DNA of 64,000 nt from Neorhizobium galegae (GCF_017877055.1 NZ_JAGIPG010000001.1:1488001-1552000); one strand, 5' to 3'; shown: positions 18,777 to 31,809, numbered from the stretch's first letter. Numbers and translations are program-made. Notes: generated from the letters alone by a model not told the origin.

Positions 18777-20020
18777 ATGCGGATTTGGAAACAGCTTCTG
18801 CTCTGTATCGTAGTCCTGGCCGGAGCGCTCGGCCTGTGGGTCTATCTGGTGCCGAGCGCCGGCGGAACCCTCACGAAGATGGGCGTTCCCGGTGAAGTGA
18901 TCGCCGCCGTCATTCCGAAAACCGCAGCCCAGCCAGCACCCGCTCCAGCGGGTGGTGCGGCCGGCAATGCTGCGGCGCGTCCGCAGGGCGAGGGCGGGGC
19001 ACAGGGAGCAGCCCAGAACGGCCAGCGCGGGGCAGGCGGCCAAGGCGGCGGACAGGGCGGCGGCAATCGCGCCACGCTCGTCGTCGCCCAGCCGGTCGCG
19101 ACCGGCACCGTCAACGACCGCCTGTCGGCGATCGGCAGCGGCGAGGCGATCCAGTCGGTCGTCGTCATGCCGCAGGCTTCCGGTACCATCCACGAGATCA
19201 TGGTGACGTCGGGCCAGAAGGTCACCAAGGGCCAGGTTCTCGCCCGCCTCGACGACGAAGAGCAGACGATCGAGCGCGACAAGGCGCGGGTGGCGCTGGC
19301 CAGCGCCCAGGAAAAATCCGCTTCATACAAGAACCTGCAGTCGTTCTCGCGCCTCGACGTTTTCGATGCGCAGATCGCCGAACAGGCCGCAAAGCTTGCG
19401 CTCTCCACCGCCGAACTCAATCTCCGGCGCCGCGATATCGTCGCGCCCATCGACGGCATTGCCGGCATCGTCGCGGTCAATATCGGCGACAACGTCACCA
19501 CCCAGACCAATATCGTGACGCTCGACGACCGCTCGGCGATCCTCGTCGATTTCTGGGCGCCGGAGCGTTTTGCCGTCGCCATCGAACCGGGCCAGGCGGT
19601 CGAGGCGAGTTCGATCGCTCGTCCGGGCCAGGTCTTCTCCGGCAAGGTCGAAGCAATCGACAACCGCATCGATCCCGCCAGCCGCACGATGCGGATCCGC
19701 GCCCGGGTGGAAAATCCGGGCGACGTGCTGCGCGCCGGCATGGCCTTCAACGTCGGCATGCGTTTTGCCGGCGAAAGATATCCGGCGGTCGATCCGCTGG
19801 CTATCCAGTGGGACGGCGAAGGTTCGTATGTCTGGCAGGTCAGGGAGAACAAGTCGGTCAAGACCCGGGTGCGCGTCGTTCAGCGCAATCCCGATGCGGT
19901 CCTCGTGGGCGCCGAGCTCAAGGAGGGCGACAGGATCGTGACCGAAGGTTTGCAGCGTGTGAGGGAGGGGGCAGCGGTCCGGATTTTCGGGGCGCCGGAA
20001 ACGGCTGAGGTGGCGCGCCA

Positions 20021-20024
<4 letters not shown>
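18777..20024 (+). CDS. RND efflux periplasmic adaptor subunit
   Basis: 415 residues. An N-terminal membrane anchor (about 5-26) is followed by a long Ala/Gly/Gln-rich linker (about 50-97), then the HlyD/AcrA fold: a lipoyl half-motif in SGTIHEIMVTSGQKVTKGQ, a short helical hairpin, the second half RDIVAPIDGIAGIVAVNIGD, a beta-barrel and a membrane-proximal domain. It bridges the inner-membrane pump to an outer-membrane channel. Its stop overlaps the pump start by 4 nt (20021-20024). No outer-membrane factor is in the operon; the TolC-like gene at 35-36.6 kb belongs to the copper operon. Confidence 0.92.
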
Positions 20025-23224
<3,200 letters not shown>

Positions 23225-23308
23225 GCCTGTTCGCAAGCGCCGGCGCAAGCCGTCGCTTCCCTTTGCACCGGAGCCGATCCCGGGGAGTGCGGAAAGGGCC
23301 TGTCTGCA

Positions 23309-24145
23309 CTACCGGCCGAGCAGCCCGTTCAACTGGCCAGAAAGCTCGCCGCCACTCGCCCGATCATCGGCCATCTTCTGAAACAATCCGGCCATTCCCT
23401 TGAAGATCAGCGAGGCCGGATCGTCTTCGCCAAGGAATGCGGCGATCTCTTCCATTTCCGCTACCCAGCGATAGGCTTTCGCATACATGTCTGGAATGGC
23501 GCTTGAGAGTTTCCGGTCGAGGTCGGGGTTGCTTTCGGCCATCTCCCGCCTGAGGCTCTGGTCGGCACCCGATCCGATCGCGGCGAGAAGCATGGCGGTG
23601 CCAAGGCCGGTGACGCCCTTGTTGATGCCGGCATAACACATCTTCAGCGCCGAGGCCGCCCCGACCGCGCCTTCGATGCGGCGGACGTGAAGCCCGTGCG
23701 GGGCGAGAACGGCGCTTCTGTCCGCCCCATCACCACTGATATAAAGTTTTGGCCCGGCTTTTCCCGGCTGCGGCGGCAGGCCGATGATAGAGCCGTCCAG
23801 CACGTTCGCCTGGCCGGGCCTGAAAGCCGCTGCAACCTGGCGCATCGTGTCGGGCGAGATCGCGTTGCAATCGATGAATGTCATCGGGGTCCGGCGCTCT
23901 GTGATGGCCGCGGATAGAAGCTCGGCGACGCCGATCGCTTCGGCGGGCGGGACGATCGACAGAACGATCTCCGCCCCGACGATGTCTTCGAGCGGGGCGG
24001 GCTCCATTCCTGCGGCTCTGGCCCGGTCGTGGCTCTCGGGCGAGCGGCCGTCCAGATAGGTCAGCACCTTGGCGCCGCCGTCCGCCAACTGCCGGCCGAT
24101 CCCGCTCCCCATCGCACCCGCGCCGATGATTGCAATTGTCGCCAT
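23309..24145 (-). CDS. NAD(P)-dependent oxidoreductase with DUF1932 domain
   Basis: 278 residues. The N-terminal Rossmann domain opens with IAIIGAGAMGSGIGRQL, as in 3-hydroxyisobutyrate and 6-phosphogluconate dehydrogenases, followed by FIDCNAISP and DGSIIGLPPQPG. The C-terminal all-helical half (about 180-265) is of the DUF1932 type, with ALKMCYAGINKG containing the conserved catalytic lysine. The substrate is unknown. The ATG at 24145 follows AGGAGATCAACG. It is converging on the RND operon and has no co-directional partner. Confidence 0.88.
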   Translation of the reverse strand: MATIAIIGAGAMGSGIGRQLADGGAKVLTYLDGRSPESHDRARAAGMEPAPLEDIVGAEIVLSIVPPAEAIGVAELLSAAITERRTPMTFIDCNAISPDTMRQVAAAFRPGQANVLDGSIIGLPPQPGKAGPKLYISGDGADRSAVLAPHGLHVRRIEGAVGAASALKMCYAGINKGVTGLGTAMLLAAIGSGADQSLRREMAESNPDLDRKLSSAIPDMYAKAYRWVAEMEEIAAFLGEDDPASLIFKGMAGLFQKMADDRASGGELSGQLNGLLGR

Positions 24146-24501
24146 CGTTGATCTCCTGAAACTTGAAAAGGGCAGGACCTGATCTAGAGCATCGATCGGT
24201 GACTTGCAGGTGAACTATTTTGCGCCGAGGAAAAAAGATCTGCCCGTGGTGCCGGAATCAGGGGACTCCTGCTTCCACCTCGGTCAACGACTACTTCGGC
24301 GATTCGCGTCCGGCTCGTGGAAGCCATGCCGGGGTGGAGCTGAAGGACTTACCGACGCGGGAGGCTCGCCACAGATATCTCCTTGTGGTGGTCGCTTTCG
24401 AGGGTTCTTGTGTCCATGACGTTCGCGATCGGCGCCTGTTAAACTTGCGGCAACCTTGTGCATGGCATGGCAATGTTGCCACGCAGCAGAAGGAGAGACG
24501 T
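24146..24501 (+). other. Intergenic between divergent genes, no gene seen
   Basis: 356 nt between the DUF1932 dehydrogenase and the 67-residue protein. An in-frame extension of the downstream gene (from 24220) is open but has no coding character. No repeat or hairpin stands out. Confidence 0.4.
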
Positions 24502-24705
24502 ATGGCGCTGATCGGCTTCAAGAATACCCATAACCAGCCCGTATACATCAATCCTGCACAGGTGCTTTACGTCACGACTTTCGAAGAGGAAGTCACGATC
24601 GTCGCGCTTGCGCTCGCCAGCACCGGCGGCAAGCCCACGGCTGTCTATGTCCGTGGCAATGTCGATCAGGTACAGCAGAGGCTGAGCGTGGCCATAGCGG
24701 GCTAG
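24502..24705 (+). CDS. Conserved small hypothetical protein
   Basis: 67 residues. The ATG at 24502 has an excellent ribosome-binding site (AAGGAGAG, 5 nt spacing), which decides against the longer in-frame reading from 24220. The sequence alternates short beta-like stretches (PVYINPAQVLYVTTF, EVTIVALALAS, TAVYVRG) and ends in a helix (VDQVQQRLSVAIAG), suggesting a compact soluble beta-rich fold. It has no signal peptide, cysteine or metal site. Similar small proteins appear in other Rhizobiaceae from memory, but I cannot assign a function. Confidence 0.75.
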   Translation: MALIGFKNTHNQPVYINPAQVLYVTTFEEEVTIVALALASTGGKPTAVYVRGNVDQVQQRLSVAIAG

Positions 24706-25455
24706 GTTCCGGCCTCAGGTTTCTCGTCCGGCATCCTCATTTCGGGTTCGTCGGGAAGCACTGTCGCGGGGATGTCCCAAGCTTTACCCGCCTGTGGGCT
24801 CAACGACTTAGTTTAATTTTTCATCCCTCTCACCCCCGCCTTCCCAACCCGTGCCTACAATCCTCCCGTTTCGTCACGGATACACCGGCAGGCGTGCCGG
24901 CGAGGCGGGACCGGCGCCGGGTGGGCAGGAAACGACGTAAGTCCTTCCCTTCGGGGTTCGCGGAAAATGGTCTCCCTCCGGCGGCGTGGGACGGGTGAGA
25001 AGCTGTCGGACCGACTTCTCGTTTCGTTTTCCATCATGGAGCGCCGGGCGTGCCTGTGAGGCACACAGGGTGATCGGGGCCGCGCCGGGCGGCGTCCGAG
25101 GGTTTTTCAAAACCCGGATTGTGTGGCGCAGGTGGAAGACGATGCCGGGCGGCGGTCATGGCTGCGGTATCATGGTCTGAGAGCGTGCATGACGCCCTCT
25201 CCGGAGGGGCACGCAACCGTTCTCACAACCCCCGTCATCGCAGAGGGACCGCAGTCGCGGGCATAAACCGCCGAACGGGGGCTGAGAGGTGTCACCTGTT
25301 ACCTATCTTACGAGGCAGCTTTCAGCGCCCGTCCGACACCGAAAATCGAAATCGCCAAGGTCCGACTCCGCCCGGTCGATCCACCGTTGTTCCGTCTGGA
25401 CAAAGCCTCACCCGTCGCCTAACCAATCCCTTGAAAAGACACGAGGAGAGTGATC
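24706..25455. repeat. Gene-free, palindrome-rich interval; candidate interspersed repeat
   Basis: 750 nt without a credible gene, although several short open frames exist on both strands. Perfect inverted repeats include CCGGCA-GGCG-TGCCGG (24885-24900), GTGCCT-GTG-AGGCAC (25050-25064) and GGGTTTT-TC-AAAACCC (25100-25115). Such clustered small palindromes resemble the mosaic intergenic elements (RIME-like) known from Rhizobium chromosomes. I cannot show copies elsewhere, since only one copy is in the window. It could instead be a structured RNA or a long regulatory region for the downstream dehydrogenase. Confidence 0.35.
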
Positions 25456-26871
25456 ATGGCGGTCAAGGACGTGAAGGCGGGCCTTCGCAACGAGGAGGGC
25501 ATCTCGACGGTCCTCGGCATCCTCAAGCAGTCCTTCGGCGAACGTTTTCAGACCGGCCAGTCGTTTCGCGAGCAGCATGCGCACACGACGACCTATCTGC
25601 CGGCGCAATTGCCGGATGGCGTCGTCTTCGTGGAAAGTGCCGATGACGTCAAAGCCGTGGTCAAGGCCTGCGCCGAGCACCGCGTGCCGGTTGTGCCCTT
25701 TGGCGTCGGCTCCTCGCTTGAAGGCCAGGTGAATGCGCCGTCCGGCGGAATCTCGATCGATTTCAGCCGCATGAACAAGGTGCTTCGCGTCAGCCCGGCC
25801 GATCTCGACGTGACCGTGGAGCCCGGCATCACCCGCGAGGAACTGAACCGCGAGCTTCGCGACACCGGCCTGTTCTTCCCGATCGATCCCGGTGCCAATG
25901 CCTCGATCGGCGGCATGACCGCCACGCGCGCATCCGGCACCAATGCGGTGCGCTACGGCACGATGAAGGACAATGTCCTGTCGCTCACGGTCGTCACCGC
26001 CGACGGCGAGGAAATCCGCACCGCGCAGCGGGCCCGGAAGTCCTCGGCCGGCTACGACCTGACCCGTCTCTTCGTCGGTTCGGAAGGCACGCTCGGCGTC
26101 ATCACTTCGGTGACGCTGAGGCTGCAGGGTATTCCGGAGAAGATCGGCGGCGGCGTGTGCGCCTTTCCGAGCGTCAAGGCGGCCTGCGACGCCGTCATCA
26201 TGACCATCCAGATGGGCATACCGGTCGCCCGCATCGAACTGCTGGACGACGTGCAGATGCGCGCCTGCAACGCCTATTCGAAACTCTCCTATCCGGAAAA
26301 ACCGACGCTCTTCCTGGAATTCCACGGCACCGAGGAGACGGTGGCGCTGCAGTCGGCGCAGTTCGCCGAGATCGCCGCGGACTGTGGCGGCGACGAATTT
26401 CTCTGGACGGCCAATGCCGAGGAGCGGGCAAAGCTGTGGCACGCCCGGCACAATGCCTATTGGGCGAGCCGGGCGCTGGCGCCGGAACTCGACGGGCTGT
26501 CGACCGACGTCTGCGTGCCGATCTCGCGTCTTGCCGAATGTGTCGCCGAGACGCAAGACGATATCGCCGAGCGGGGGTTGCTCGCCCCGATCGTCGGCCA
26601 TGCGGGCGACGGCAATTTCCACGTCCTGGTGCTGTTCGACGGCAAGGACCCGGCCTCGGTCGACAAGGTCGAGGCGTTCATCGCCCGCCTCAATCACCGG
26701 GCGCTGTCCATGGACGGAACCTGTACCGGCGAGCATGGCATCGGCCAGGGCAAGATGTCGTTCCTTGAGGAGGAACTGGGCGGCGCCGTCGACCTGATGC
26801 GGACCATCAAACAGGGCCTCGATCCGGATAATATCTTCAATCCGGGCAAGATCTTCAGGATTGCCGAATGA
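25456..26871 (+). CDS. FAD-binding oxidoreductase, GlcD / D-lactate dehydrogenase type
   Basis: 471 residues from the ATG at 25456, seven nt after GAGGAG; an in-frame GTG two codons earlier is possible. The PCMH-type FAD domain is at about 45-225 (VPFGVGSSLEGQ, then GANASIGGMTATRASG). The C-terminal oxidase domain has GHAGDGNFHVLVLFD and the signature TCTGEHGIGQGK. Such enzymes oxidise D-2-hydroxy acids (D-lactate, glycolate, D-2-hydroxyglutarate) and pass electrons to cytochrome or quinone. The glcE/glcF partners of glycolate oxidase are not present, which favours a single-subunit D-lactate or D-2-hydroxyglutarate dehydrogenase. Confidence 0.9.
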   Translation: MAVKDVKAGLRNEEGISTVLGILKQSFGERFQTGQSFREQHAHTTTYLPAQLPDGVVFVESADDVKAVVKACAEHRVPVVPFGVGSSLEGQVNAPSGGISIDFSRMNKVLRVSPADLDVTVEPGITREELNRELRDTGLFFPIDPGANASIGGMTATRASGTNAVRYGTMKDNVLSLTVVTADGEEIRTAQRARKSSAGYDLTRLFVGSEGTLGVITSVTLRLQGIPEKIGGGVCAFPSVKAACDAVIMTIQMGIPVARIELLDDVQMRACNAYSKLSYPEKPTLFLEFHGTEETVALQSAQFAEIAADCGGDEFLWTANAEERAKLWHARHNAYWASRALAPELDGLSTDVCVPISRLAECVAETQDDIAERGLLAPIVGHAGDGNFHVLVLFDGKDPASVDKVEAFIARLNHRALSMDGTCTGEHGIGQGKMSFLEEELGGAVDLMRTIKQGLDPDNIFNPGKIFRIAE

Positions 26872-26947
26872 GATGCTCCCGCAAGCTTGACTTGCCTGTG
26901 AACCCGATGGAACTAGTCTCTTAGGCAAGATCAGGGAGACGGATACC

Positions 26948-29900
26948 GTGCTCGGACGCATCCTGTTGGCATTCGGCGGATTGGTGGTGGTGGCGCTGTT
27001 CACAGCACTGCTCGCGCCTTTCTTCGTCGACTGGTCGAGCCTGCGCGTCGGCTTCGAGGAACAGGCGAGCCGCATCCTCGGCAAGAAGGTCACCGTCCAC
27101 GGCAACGTCGATGCGCGTATACTGCCGTTTCCCTCAGTCACCCTGCATGACGTACGGGTGGGGGCCGATACGGATGGCGAGCCGCTGGTGCAGGTAGCCC
27201 GGTTTTCGATGGACATGGAGCTTGCGCCCTTCCTCTCGGGCGAGGCGCGCATTTTCGACATGCGCATCGAGGAGCCGAAGGCTCGGGTCCGGTTATTGAA
27301 GGATGGCTCGCTCGACTGGATGCGCGGCAGCCGTGCTTCGATCCCGGCCCGCACCGTGGTCATCGAGGACGTGCATATCACCGGCGGCGAGATCAGCCTG
27401 ATCGATGAACAGTCCGGCCGGTCGCGGCAGATTACCGGCCTCGCGGGCGATTTTTCGGCAGGTTCGCTGCGCGGTCCGTGGCGCGGTGAAGGCAATGCGA
27501 CGCTCGACGGTTATGAGACGCGGTTCAACCTGGCGAGCGGCACCGCGGATGCCGAGGGCAAGCGTATGCCGTTGCGCCTCAGGCTCTGGCCCGATGCGCA
27601 GCCCGTCGAGGTCAATCTCGACGGCGAGCTCACCGTTGCCGACAACAAGCCTGCCTACAACGGCAACTTCACCCTCGACTTCCTCGAGGAGGAAGACGAG
27701 ACCGAGCCGGTGACGCCGCCGCCGCCCGGGCCGCGCCTCAAGGGCGGTTTCGAGGTTACCAACGAACGTATTCGCGTGCCCCAATACCGGCTGGAAGTCG
27801 GGGCGACCGACAACCCTTACGTGGTGACCGGCGAGGCGACGCTCGATACCGGCGGGAAGCCTGAATTCCTGCTGACCGCCGACGGCCAGCAGATCGATGT
27901 CAACCGGCTGGGCGAGGGGGCACGGGCCAAGACCGGCCGCGATGCCGCCGCATCTGCACAGCGCCGCATCAACAATTTCATCCGGCTCGCAGCATCGATC
28001 CCGATTCCGCAGGTGCCTGGCCGCGCGAGCCTCCGGCTGCCGGCGATCGTCGCCAACGACACGACCATACGCGATATCAGGCTCGACATCCGGCCTGCCG
28101 GGCGCGGCTGGACGGTAGACAACGTGGTGGCCACCCTGCCGGGCCGCACGCAGCTGGAGGCCAAGGGCAGCCTCGTGCTGCGCGACCGGACGTCCTTCGT
28201 CGGGGACATGCTGGTCGCCTCCAGCCAACCATCCGGACTTTCCGACTGGCTTTCGGGCCGGGTGGCGCCTGAATTGCGCCAGCTCCGCTCCGCCGGCTTT
28301 TCGGCAAAGGTCAACCTGACGCCGGACCTGCAGCGGTTCGACAACCTCGAACTGGCGGTCGGTCCGGCGACGCTCAAGGGCCGTCTCGAACGCCAGTCCA
28401 CCCAGGGGCAGGTGCCCAATCTTTCGATGAGCCTTGCCGGCAACGAGATCGATATCGACGCCATGCGGGCGCTTGCCTCGTTGTTGACCGGCGACGACGC
28501 CGGGCAGGACGTGCTCGACCATCGGGTGGCCGCGACGCTGAAGGCCGACCGGTTCACCGCCTTGGGGGTAGCCGCCAACAATGTCGACACCGCCTTCACC
28601 CTGGCCGGCGGCGCATTGTCGCTGGAGCGCCTGACGATCGGCAATATCGAAGGTGCCACGGTTTCGGCGCGAGGTCGCATCGAAGGATCGCTGCTTGCCT
28701 ATTCGGGCAACGGCAGCGTCACCTTGCGTTCCGCCGATCCGACGGCTTTTCTGACCATGCTGCGCGATCGGCTGCCTCCACATCCGGCTCTGGCCCGGCT
28801 TGCGGCAAACGGCACCTGGTTCGCCAATACGGATCTCGGCGCCAGCCTGACCGTCGGCGGGAGCCTGAACGGGGTTGAGGTCGTCGTCAAAGGCAAGACG
28901 AACGGCAGCGCGCTCAACGCCAACCTGAAGCTGCCCGGTCTCTTCGACCTGACAAGCGGCACCGACATGACGCTCGTCGCCTCGCTCGACAATACCGATC
29001 CGATGGTTCTCCTGGGGCAGGCGGGCCTCGATCCCCTGCCTTTCAAGGGGGATGGCGCGGGCGAACTCCTGCTCAACGTCCATCAGGGTCCGGATGCCGC
29101 GGCACAGACTAGGCTGACGTTCACGACCGAAAAGACCTCGTTGGACCTTAACGGCGATATCCGGATCGGCAGCGAGGGCTTTGGCGAGGGAAGCGGTCAC
29201 GTCACGCTGCGGAGCGCCGACCTTGAGCCTTATCTGCTGATGAACGGCATCGGCCTGCCGCAGTTCGGGACGGGCCTGCCGGTCACGCTCGACGCCGATA
29301 TCAGCATGACCCCTCAGGCCGTGAAGATTGCGGCGCTGAAAGGTGCGGCAGACGGCAATGCGATCAGCGGCGACATCGCCATTGACCGCAAGGCTCCGGG
29401 CATGCCGGCCACTGGTTCGATCAGCGTCGATAGCCTCGATCTTGCCTGGCTCGGGGAGGCGATCTACGGGCCAGTCAGCGACCCGCAGAGCGCGGCGTTT
29501 TCCTCCAGGCCCTTCGCCCGGCCGATCTTTTCCGGCGCGGATGTCGCTCTCGACGTCAAGGCGCGAAGGTTCGATGCCGGCATGTTCGGCAATATCGATA
29601 ATTTTGCGGCCAAGGTCATCCATCGCAGCGGCGGCATCACCATCGAGAACGGTGCAGGCGACTGGCAGGGCGGCCGGCTTGCCGGCCGGCTGCTGATGTC
29701 GAACGGTGACGGGACCGGACTTCTGCAGGCCCGGCTCTCGGCTGAAAACGCCGATCTTGCGCCGCTCGTCTGGAAGGCTGGCGGCAAGCCGGTCGCCAGC
29801 GGCAAGCTGGATTTCAACATGTCCGCCGAATCGACCGGCAAGACCTTGGCCGAACTCCTCGGTGCAACCAGCGGCTCGGCCGAATTGCGGTTGAAGGGCC

Positions 29901-30655
29901 TGACCGTCGCCGGCATCAATCCCGATGCGATGAAGCCCTTGATGGCCGGGGTCGACAAGCTCGGGGGCGAGGTGACGGAGGCGCGGGTCCGGCCGATCGT
30001 GGCCGGCCTGCTGCATCAGGGAAATTCAGCGATCGGCAACGTGACCATTCCCGTGACAATCACGGCAGGCGAAGCGCGGGCGCAAAATATCACGGCCGCC
30101 GTCGGCGCGGCGAAACTGTCGGGCGAGGGGCGATTCGACCTTCTGGATGACAGTGTGAACGCAAATCTGGCGGTCACCTACGATGCCGGCGAGGAAGCGC
30201 TGGCCGGCGGCGATCCCACCATCCGGCTCGAATATTCGGGGGATCTCGCAGCGCCCACCAAACGGATCGATATCGCGGCGATGACGAATTTCCTGTCGCA
30301 GCGGGCCTTCGAGCAGCAGCGGCGGCGTGTCGAGACGCTCCAGGCGAGCGTGCTCGAAAAGCAGCGGCTTCGCCGCGAGGTGGCGCTCTATAACTTTCAG
30401 GCGATCGAGCGGCAGGCGGCCCGCGACAGGGCGGCGGCCGAAGAGCGAGCCCGCCAGCAGGCAGCCGAGGCTGAACGCCAGCGGCAGGCGGTGGAAGCGG
30501 CAGCGCGCGCGGCGGAAGAGGTGCGTCAACGCCAGATCAGCCAGCCGCCGCAGCTCATCGTTCCGCCGACCGACGGCGCGATCCGACAGAACTTTCCGAG
30601 CCTTCCGCCCGCCGGCATGTCCAATATGCCAAGCCTGCCAGGGGTGCAGCAGTAG
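26948..30655 (+). CDS. AsmA family protein
   Basis: 1235 residues from a GTG at 26948 with AGGGAGACGG upstream. One N-terminal membrane helix (about 3-25) is followed by the AsmA opening segment (APFFVDWSSLRVGFEEQASRI, then a GNVDARILPFPSVTLHDVRVG-like strand). The large periplasmic body is repetitive beta structure, ending in an AsmA C-terminal domain around 990-1120. AsmA/TamB-type proteins are thought to form beta-groove bridges moving phospholipid between membranes. The last 120 residues are unusual: a Gln/Arg/Ala-rich coiled coil (QRRRVETLQASVLEKQ...) and a Pro-rich tail. It is a lone gene on the plus strand, 76 nt after the FAD dehydrogenase. Confidence 0.88.
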   Translation: MLGRILLAFGGLVVVALFTALLAPFFVDWSSLRVGFEEQASRILGKKVTVHGNVDARILPFPSVTLHDVRVGADTDGEPLVQVARFSMDMELAPFLSGEARIFDMRIEEPKARVRLLKDGSLDWMRGSRASIPARTVVIEDVHITGGEISLIDEQSGRSRQITGLAGDFSAGSLRGPWRGEGNATLDGYETRFNLASGTADAEGKRMPLRLRLWPDAQPVEVNLDGELTVADNKPAYNGNFTLDFLEEEDETEPVTPPPPGPRLKGGFEVTNERIRVPQYRLEVGATDNPYVVTGEATLDTGGKPEFLLTADGQQIDVNRLGEGARAKTGRDAAASAQRRINNFIRLAASIPIPQVPGRASLRLPAIVANDTTIRDIRLDIRPAGRGWTVDNVVATLPGRTQLEAKGSLVLRDRTSFVGDMLVASSQPSGLSDWLSGRVAPELRQLRSAGFSAKVNLTPDLQRFDNLELAVGPATLKGRLERQSTQGQVPNLSMSLAGNEIDIDAMRALASLLTGDDAGQDVLDHRVAATLKADRFTALGVAANNVDTAFTLAGGALSLERLTIGNIEGATVSARGRIEGSLLAYSGNGSVTLRSADPTAFLTMLRDRLPPHPALARLAANGTWFANTDLGASLTVGGSLNGVEVVVKGKTNGSALNANLKLPGLFDLTSGTDMTLVASLDNTDPMVLLGQAGLDPLPFKGDGAGELLLNVHQGPDAAAQTRLTFTTEKTSLDLNGDIRIGSEGFGEGSGHVTLRSADLEPYLLMNGIGLPQFGTGLPVTLDADISMTPQAVKIAALKGAADGNAISGDIAIDRKAPGMPATGSISVDSLDLAWLGEAIYGPVSDPQSAAFSSRPFARPIFSGADVALDVKARRFDAGMFGNIDNFAAKVIHRSGGITIENGAGDWQGGRLAGRLLMSNGDGTGLLQARLSAENADLAPLVWKAGGKPVASGKLDFNMSAESTGKTLAELLGATSGSAELRLKGLTVAGINPDAMKPLMAGVDKLGGEVTEARVRPIVAGLLHQGNSAIGNVTIPVTITAGEARAQNITAAVGAAKLSGEGRFDLLDDSVNANLAVTYDAGEEALAGGDPTIRLEYSGDLAAPTKRIDIAAMTNFLSQRAFEQQRRRVETLQASVLEKQRLRREVALYNFQAIERQAARDRAAAEERARQQAAEAERQRQAVEAAARAAEEVRQRQISQPPQLIVPPTDGAIRQNFPSLPPAGMSNMPSLPGVQQ

Positions 30656-30762
30656 CTTCTCCGACGAGTTCGGGTCGGCCTTTGTAGCCGACTGTGCGTT
30701 TGCGTCGGGTTCGCTTGTTTGGCAAGAATTCCGCCTCGATATTGGCGGTGCCCGTTTCCGTT

Positions 30763-30972
30763 CTATGAGGACTTGAGCCACGTCAGGACATGGACGCGCA
30801 ACGCCGACGAGAGATTGCTGTCGGCACTTCTTTGATCGTCGATCTCGGCGATCAGGGTTGCCAGACTGATATCGCGTTTTGCGGCGATTGCCTTCAACTC
30901 CACCCAGAACTCGTCCTCGAGGGAAAAACTGGTGCGATGACCGTGAAGGGTCGCGGAATGTTTGCGGATCAC
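30763..30972 (-). CDS. Ribbon-helix-helix domain protein
   Basis: 69 residues. HRTSFSLEDEFWVELKAIA forms the beta strand and first helix, and DISLATLIAEID the second helix, of the RHH_4-type fold seen in small alphaproteobacterial proteins sometimes labelled aryl-sulphate sulphotransferase by transitive error. A DNA-binding role is inferred from the fold. It follows the DUF4169 and sspB genes on the same strand, a grouping familiar in Rhizobiaceae; the 114-nt gap to DUF4169 leaves co-transcription open. Confidence 0.82.
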   Translation of the reverse strand: MIRKHSATLHGHRTSFSLEDEFWVELKAIAAKRDISLATLIAEIDDQRSADSNLSSALRVHVLTWLKSS

Positions 30973-31086
30973 GAGACTCTCCGGACCTTCGGAACAAGCT
31001 CGCTTATTCAGACTGTGGTACTTCCGGCGTCAAGCCGATCGGCTAAAGCGTGGTTAGCGGACCGTTAATATGCACCGGAGGGAAAC

Positions 31087-31281
31087 TTAGTCGTCCTTTC
31101 CGGGCTTTTCCAGGCGGCTCTGGTCGAGCTCCTTCTCAGCCTTGTCGTTGCGTGCCTTGGTCAGGGATTTTTCGACCTTGGTACGGCCGAAGGTGAGGCG
31201 GTTCTGTTCCGCCTCCTTTTCCTTTTCGAGCCGTTCCCTGGCTTTGCGGAACTGGCGGAGATTGACGATTTCGGCGCTCAT
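31087..31281 (-). CDS. DUF4169 family protein
   Basis: 64 residues, highly charged (about half Lys, Arg, Glu or Asp). The N-terminus EIVNLRQFRKARER followed by an all-helical NRLTFGRTK...LTKARND segment matches the DUF4169 pattern of short alphaproteobacterial proteins. No function is known. It starts 21 nt after the sspB stop on the same strand, so the two are almost certainly co-transcribed. Confidence 0.85.
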   Translation of the reverse strand: MSAEIVNLRQFRKARERLEKEKEAEQNRLTFGRTKVEKSLTKARNDKAEKELDQSRLEKPGKDD

Positions 31282-31302
31282 GGCTGACGCGCCTCCCGGC
31301 GC

Positions 31303-31809
31303 TTACTGCTTCTTACGGAAGGAATCGAGCGAGATGACCGAGCCGGGCTTCTTCTCTTCACCGGGCTTGGCTTCGGTGTCGGTAGACTTGGAAACGGCGT
31401 CTACGGGAATGGCGGTGATTTCGGCGGTTGTGTTCTCGTCCTCGTCGGCGAGCGGCACTTCGAATTCGAGTTCGAAATTCACCGAGGGATCGTAGAAACC
31501 GCGAATGGCATTGAAGGGAACCACCAGGCGTTCTGGGGTGTCGGAGAAGGAAAGGCCGACCTCGAACTGGGTATCTGAGACCTTGAGATCCCAGAACTGG
31601 TGCTGGACGACGATGGTCATCTGTTCCGCATATTTCGCCTTGAGGTGCTGCGAGATGCGCACACCCGGAGCGCCGGTGAGGAATGTGATGAAGAAATGAT
31701 GGTCGCCCGGCAGACGGCCCGTGGCCGCAACCTCGGTCAAAACCTTACGGATGACGCCGCGCAAAGCGTCCTGCGCCAGAATATCGTAACGGATGTGGTC
31801 CTGCCCCAT
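31303..31809 (-). CDS. sspB: SspB-type ClpXP adaptor
   Basis: 168 residues from the ATG at 31809 (MGQDHIRYD); an ATG six codons earlier (31827) is possible. The N-terminal SspB fold spans about 1-125, with DHHFFITFLTGAPGV and QHQFWDLKV, and the C-terminus after an acidic linker ends in a short Lys/Ser-rich motif, LDSFRKKQ, which is likely to be the ClpX-binding tail, as in other alphaproteobacterial SspB-alpha proteins. SspB binds the ssrA tag and hands tagged proteins to ClpXP. The tmRNA gene encoding that tag lies just upstream on the same strand, a functionally coherent pair. Confidence 0.9.
   Translation of the reverse strand: MGQDHIRYDILAQDALRGVIRKVLTEVAATGRLPGDHHFFITFLTGAPGVRISQHLKAKYAEQMTIVVQHQFWDLKVSDTQFEVGLSFSDTPERLVVPFNAIRGFYDPSVNFELEFEVPLADEDENTTAEITAIPVDAVSKSTDTEAKPGEEKKPGSVISLDSFRKKQ

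Noticed and set aside
24855..25110. Short minus-strand frames in the palindrome-rich interval
   Set aside because: Pro/Arg-rich translations typical of GC-rich noncoding DNA, no start signals.
27293..30016. 907-codon minus-strand open frame opposite the AsmA gene
   Set aside because: Composition-driven antisense frame, no domain; the AsmA frame has signal, domains and ribosome-binding site.
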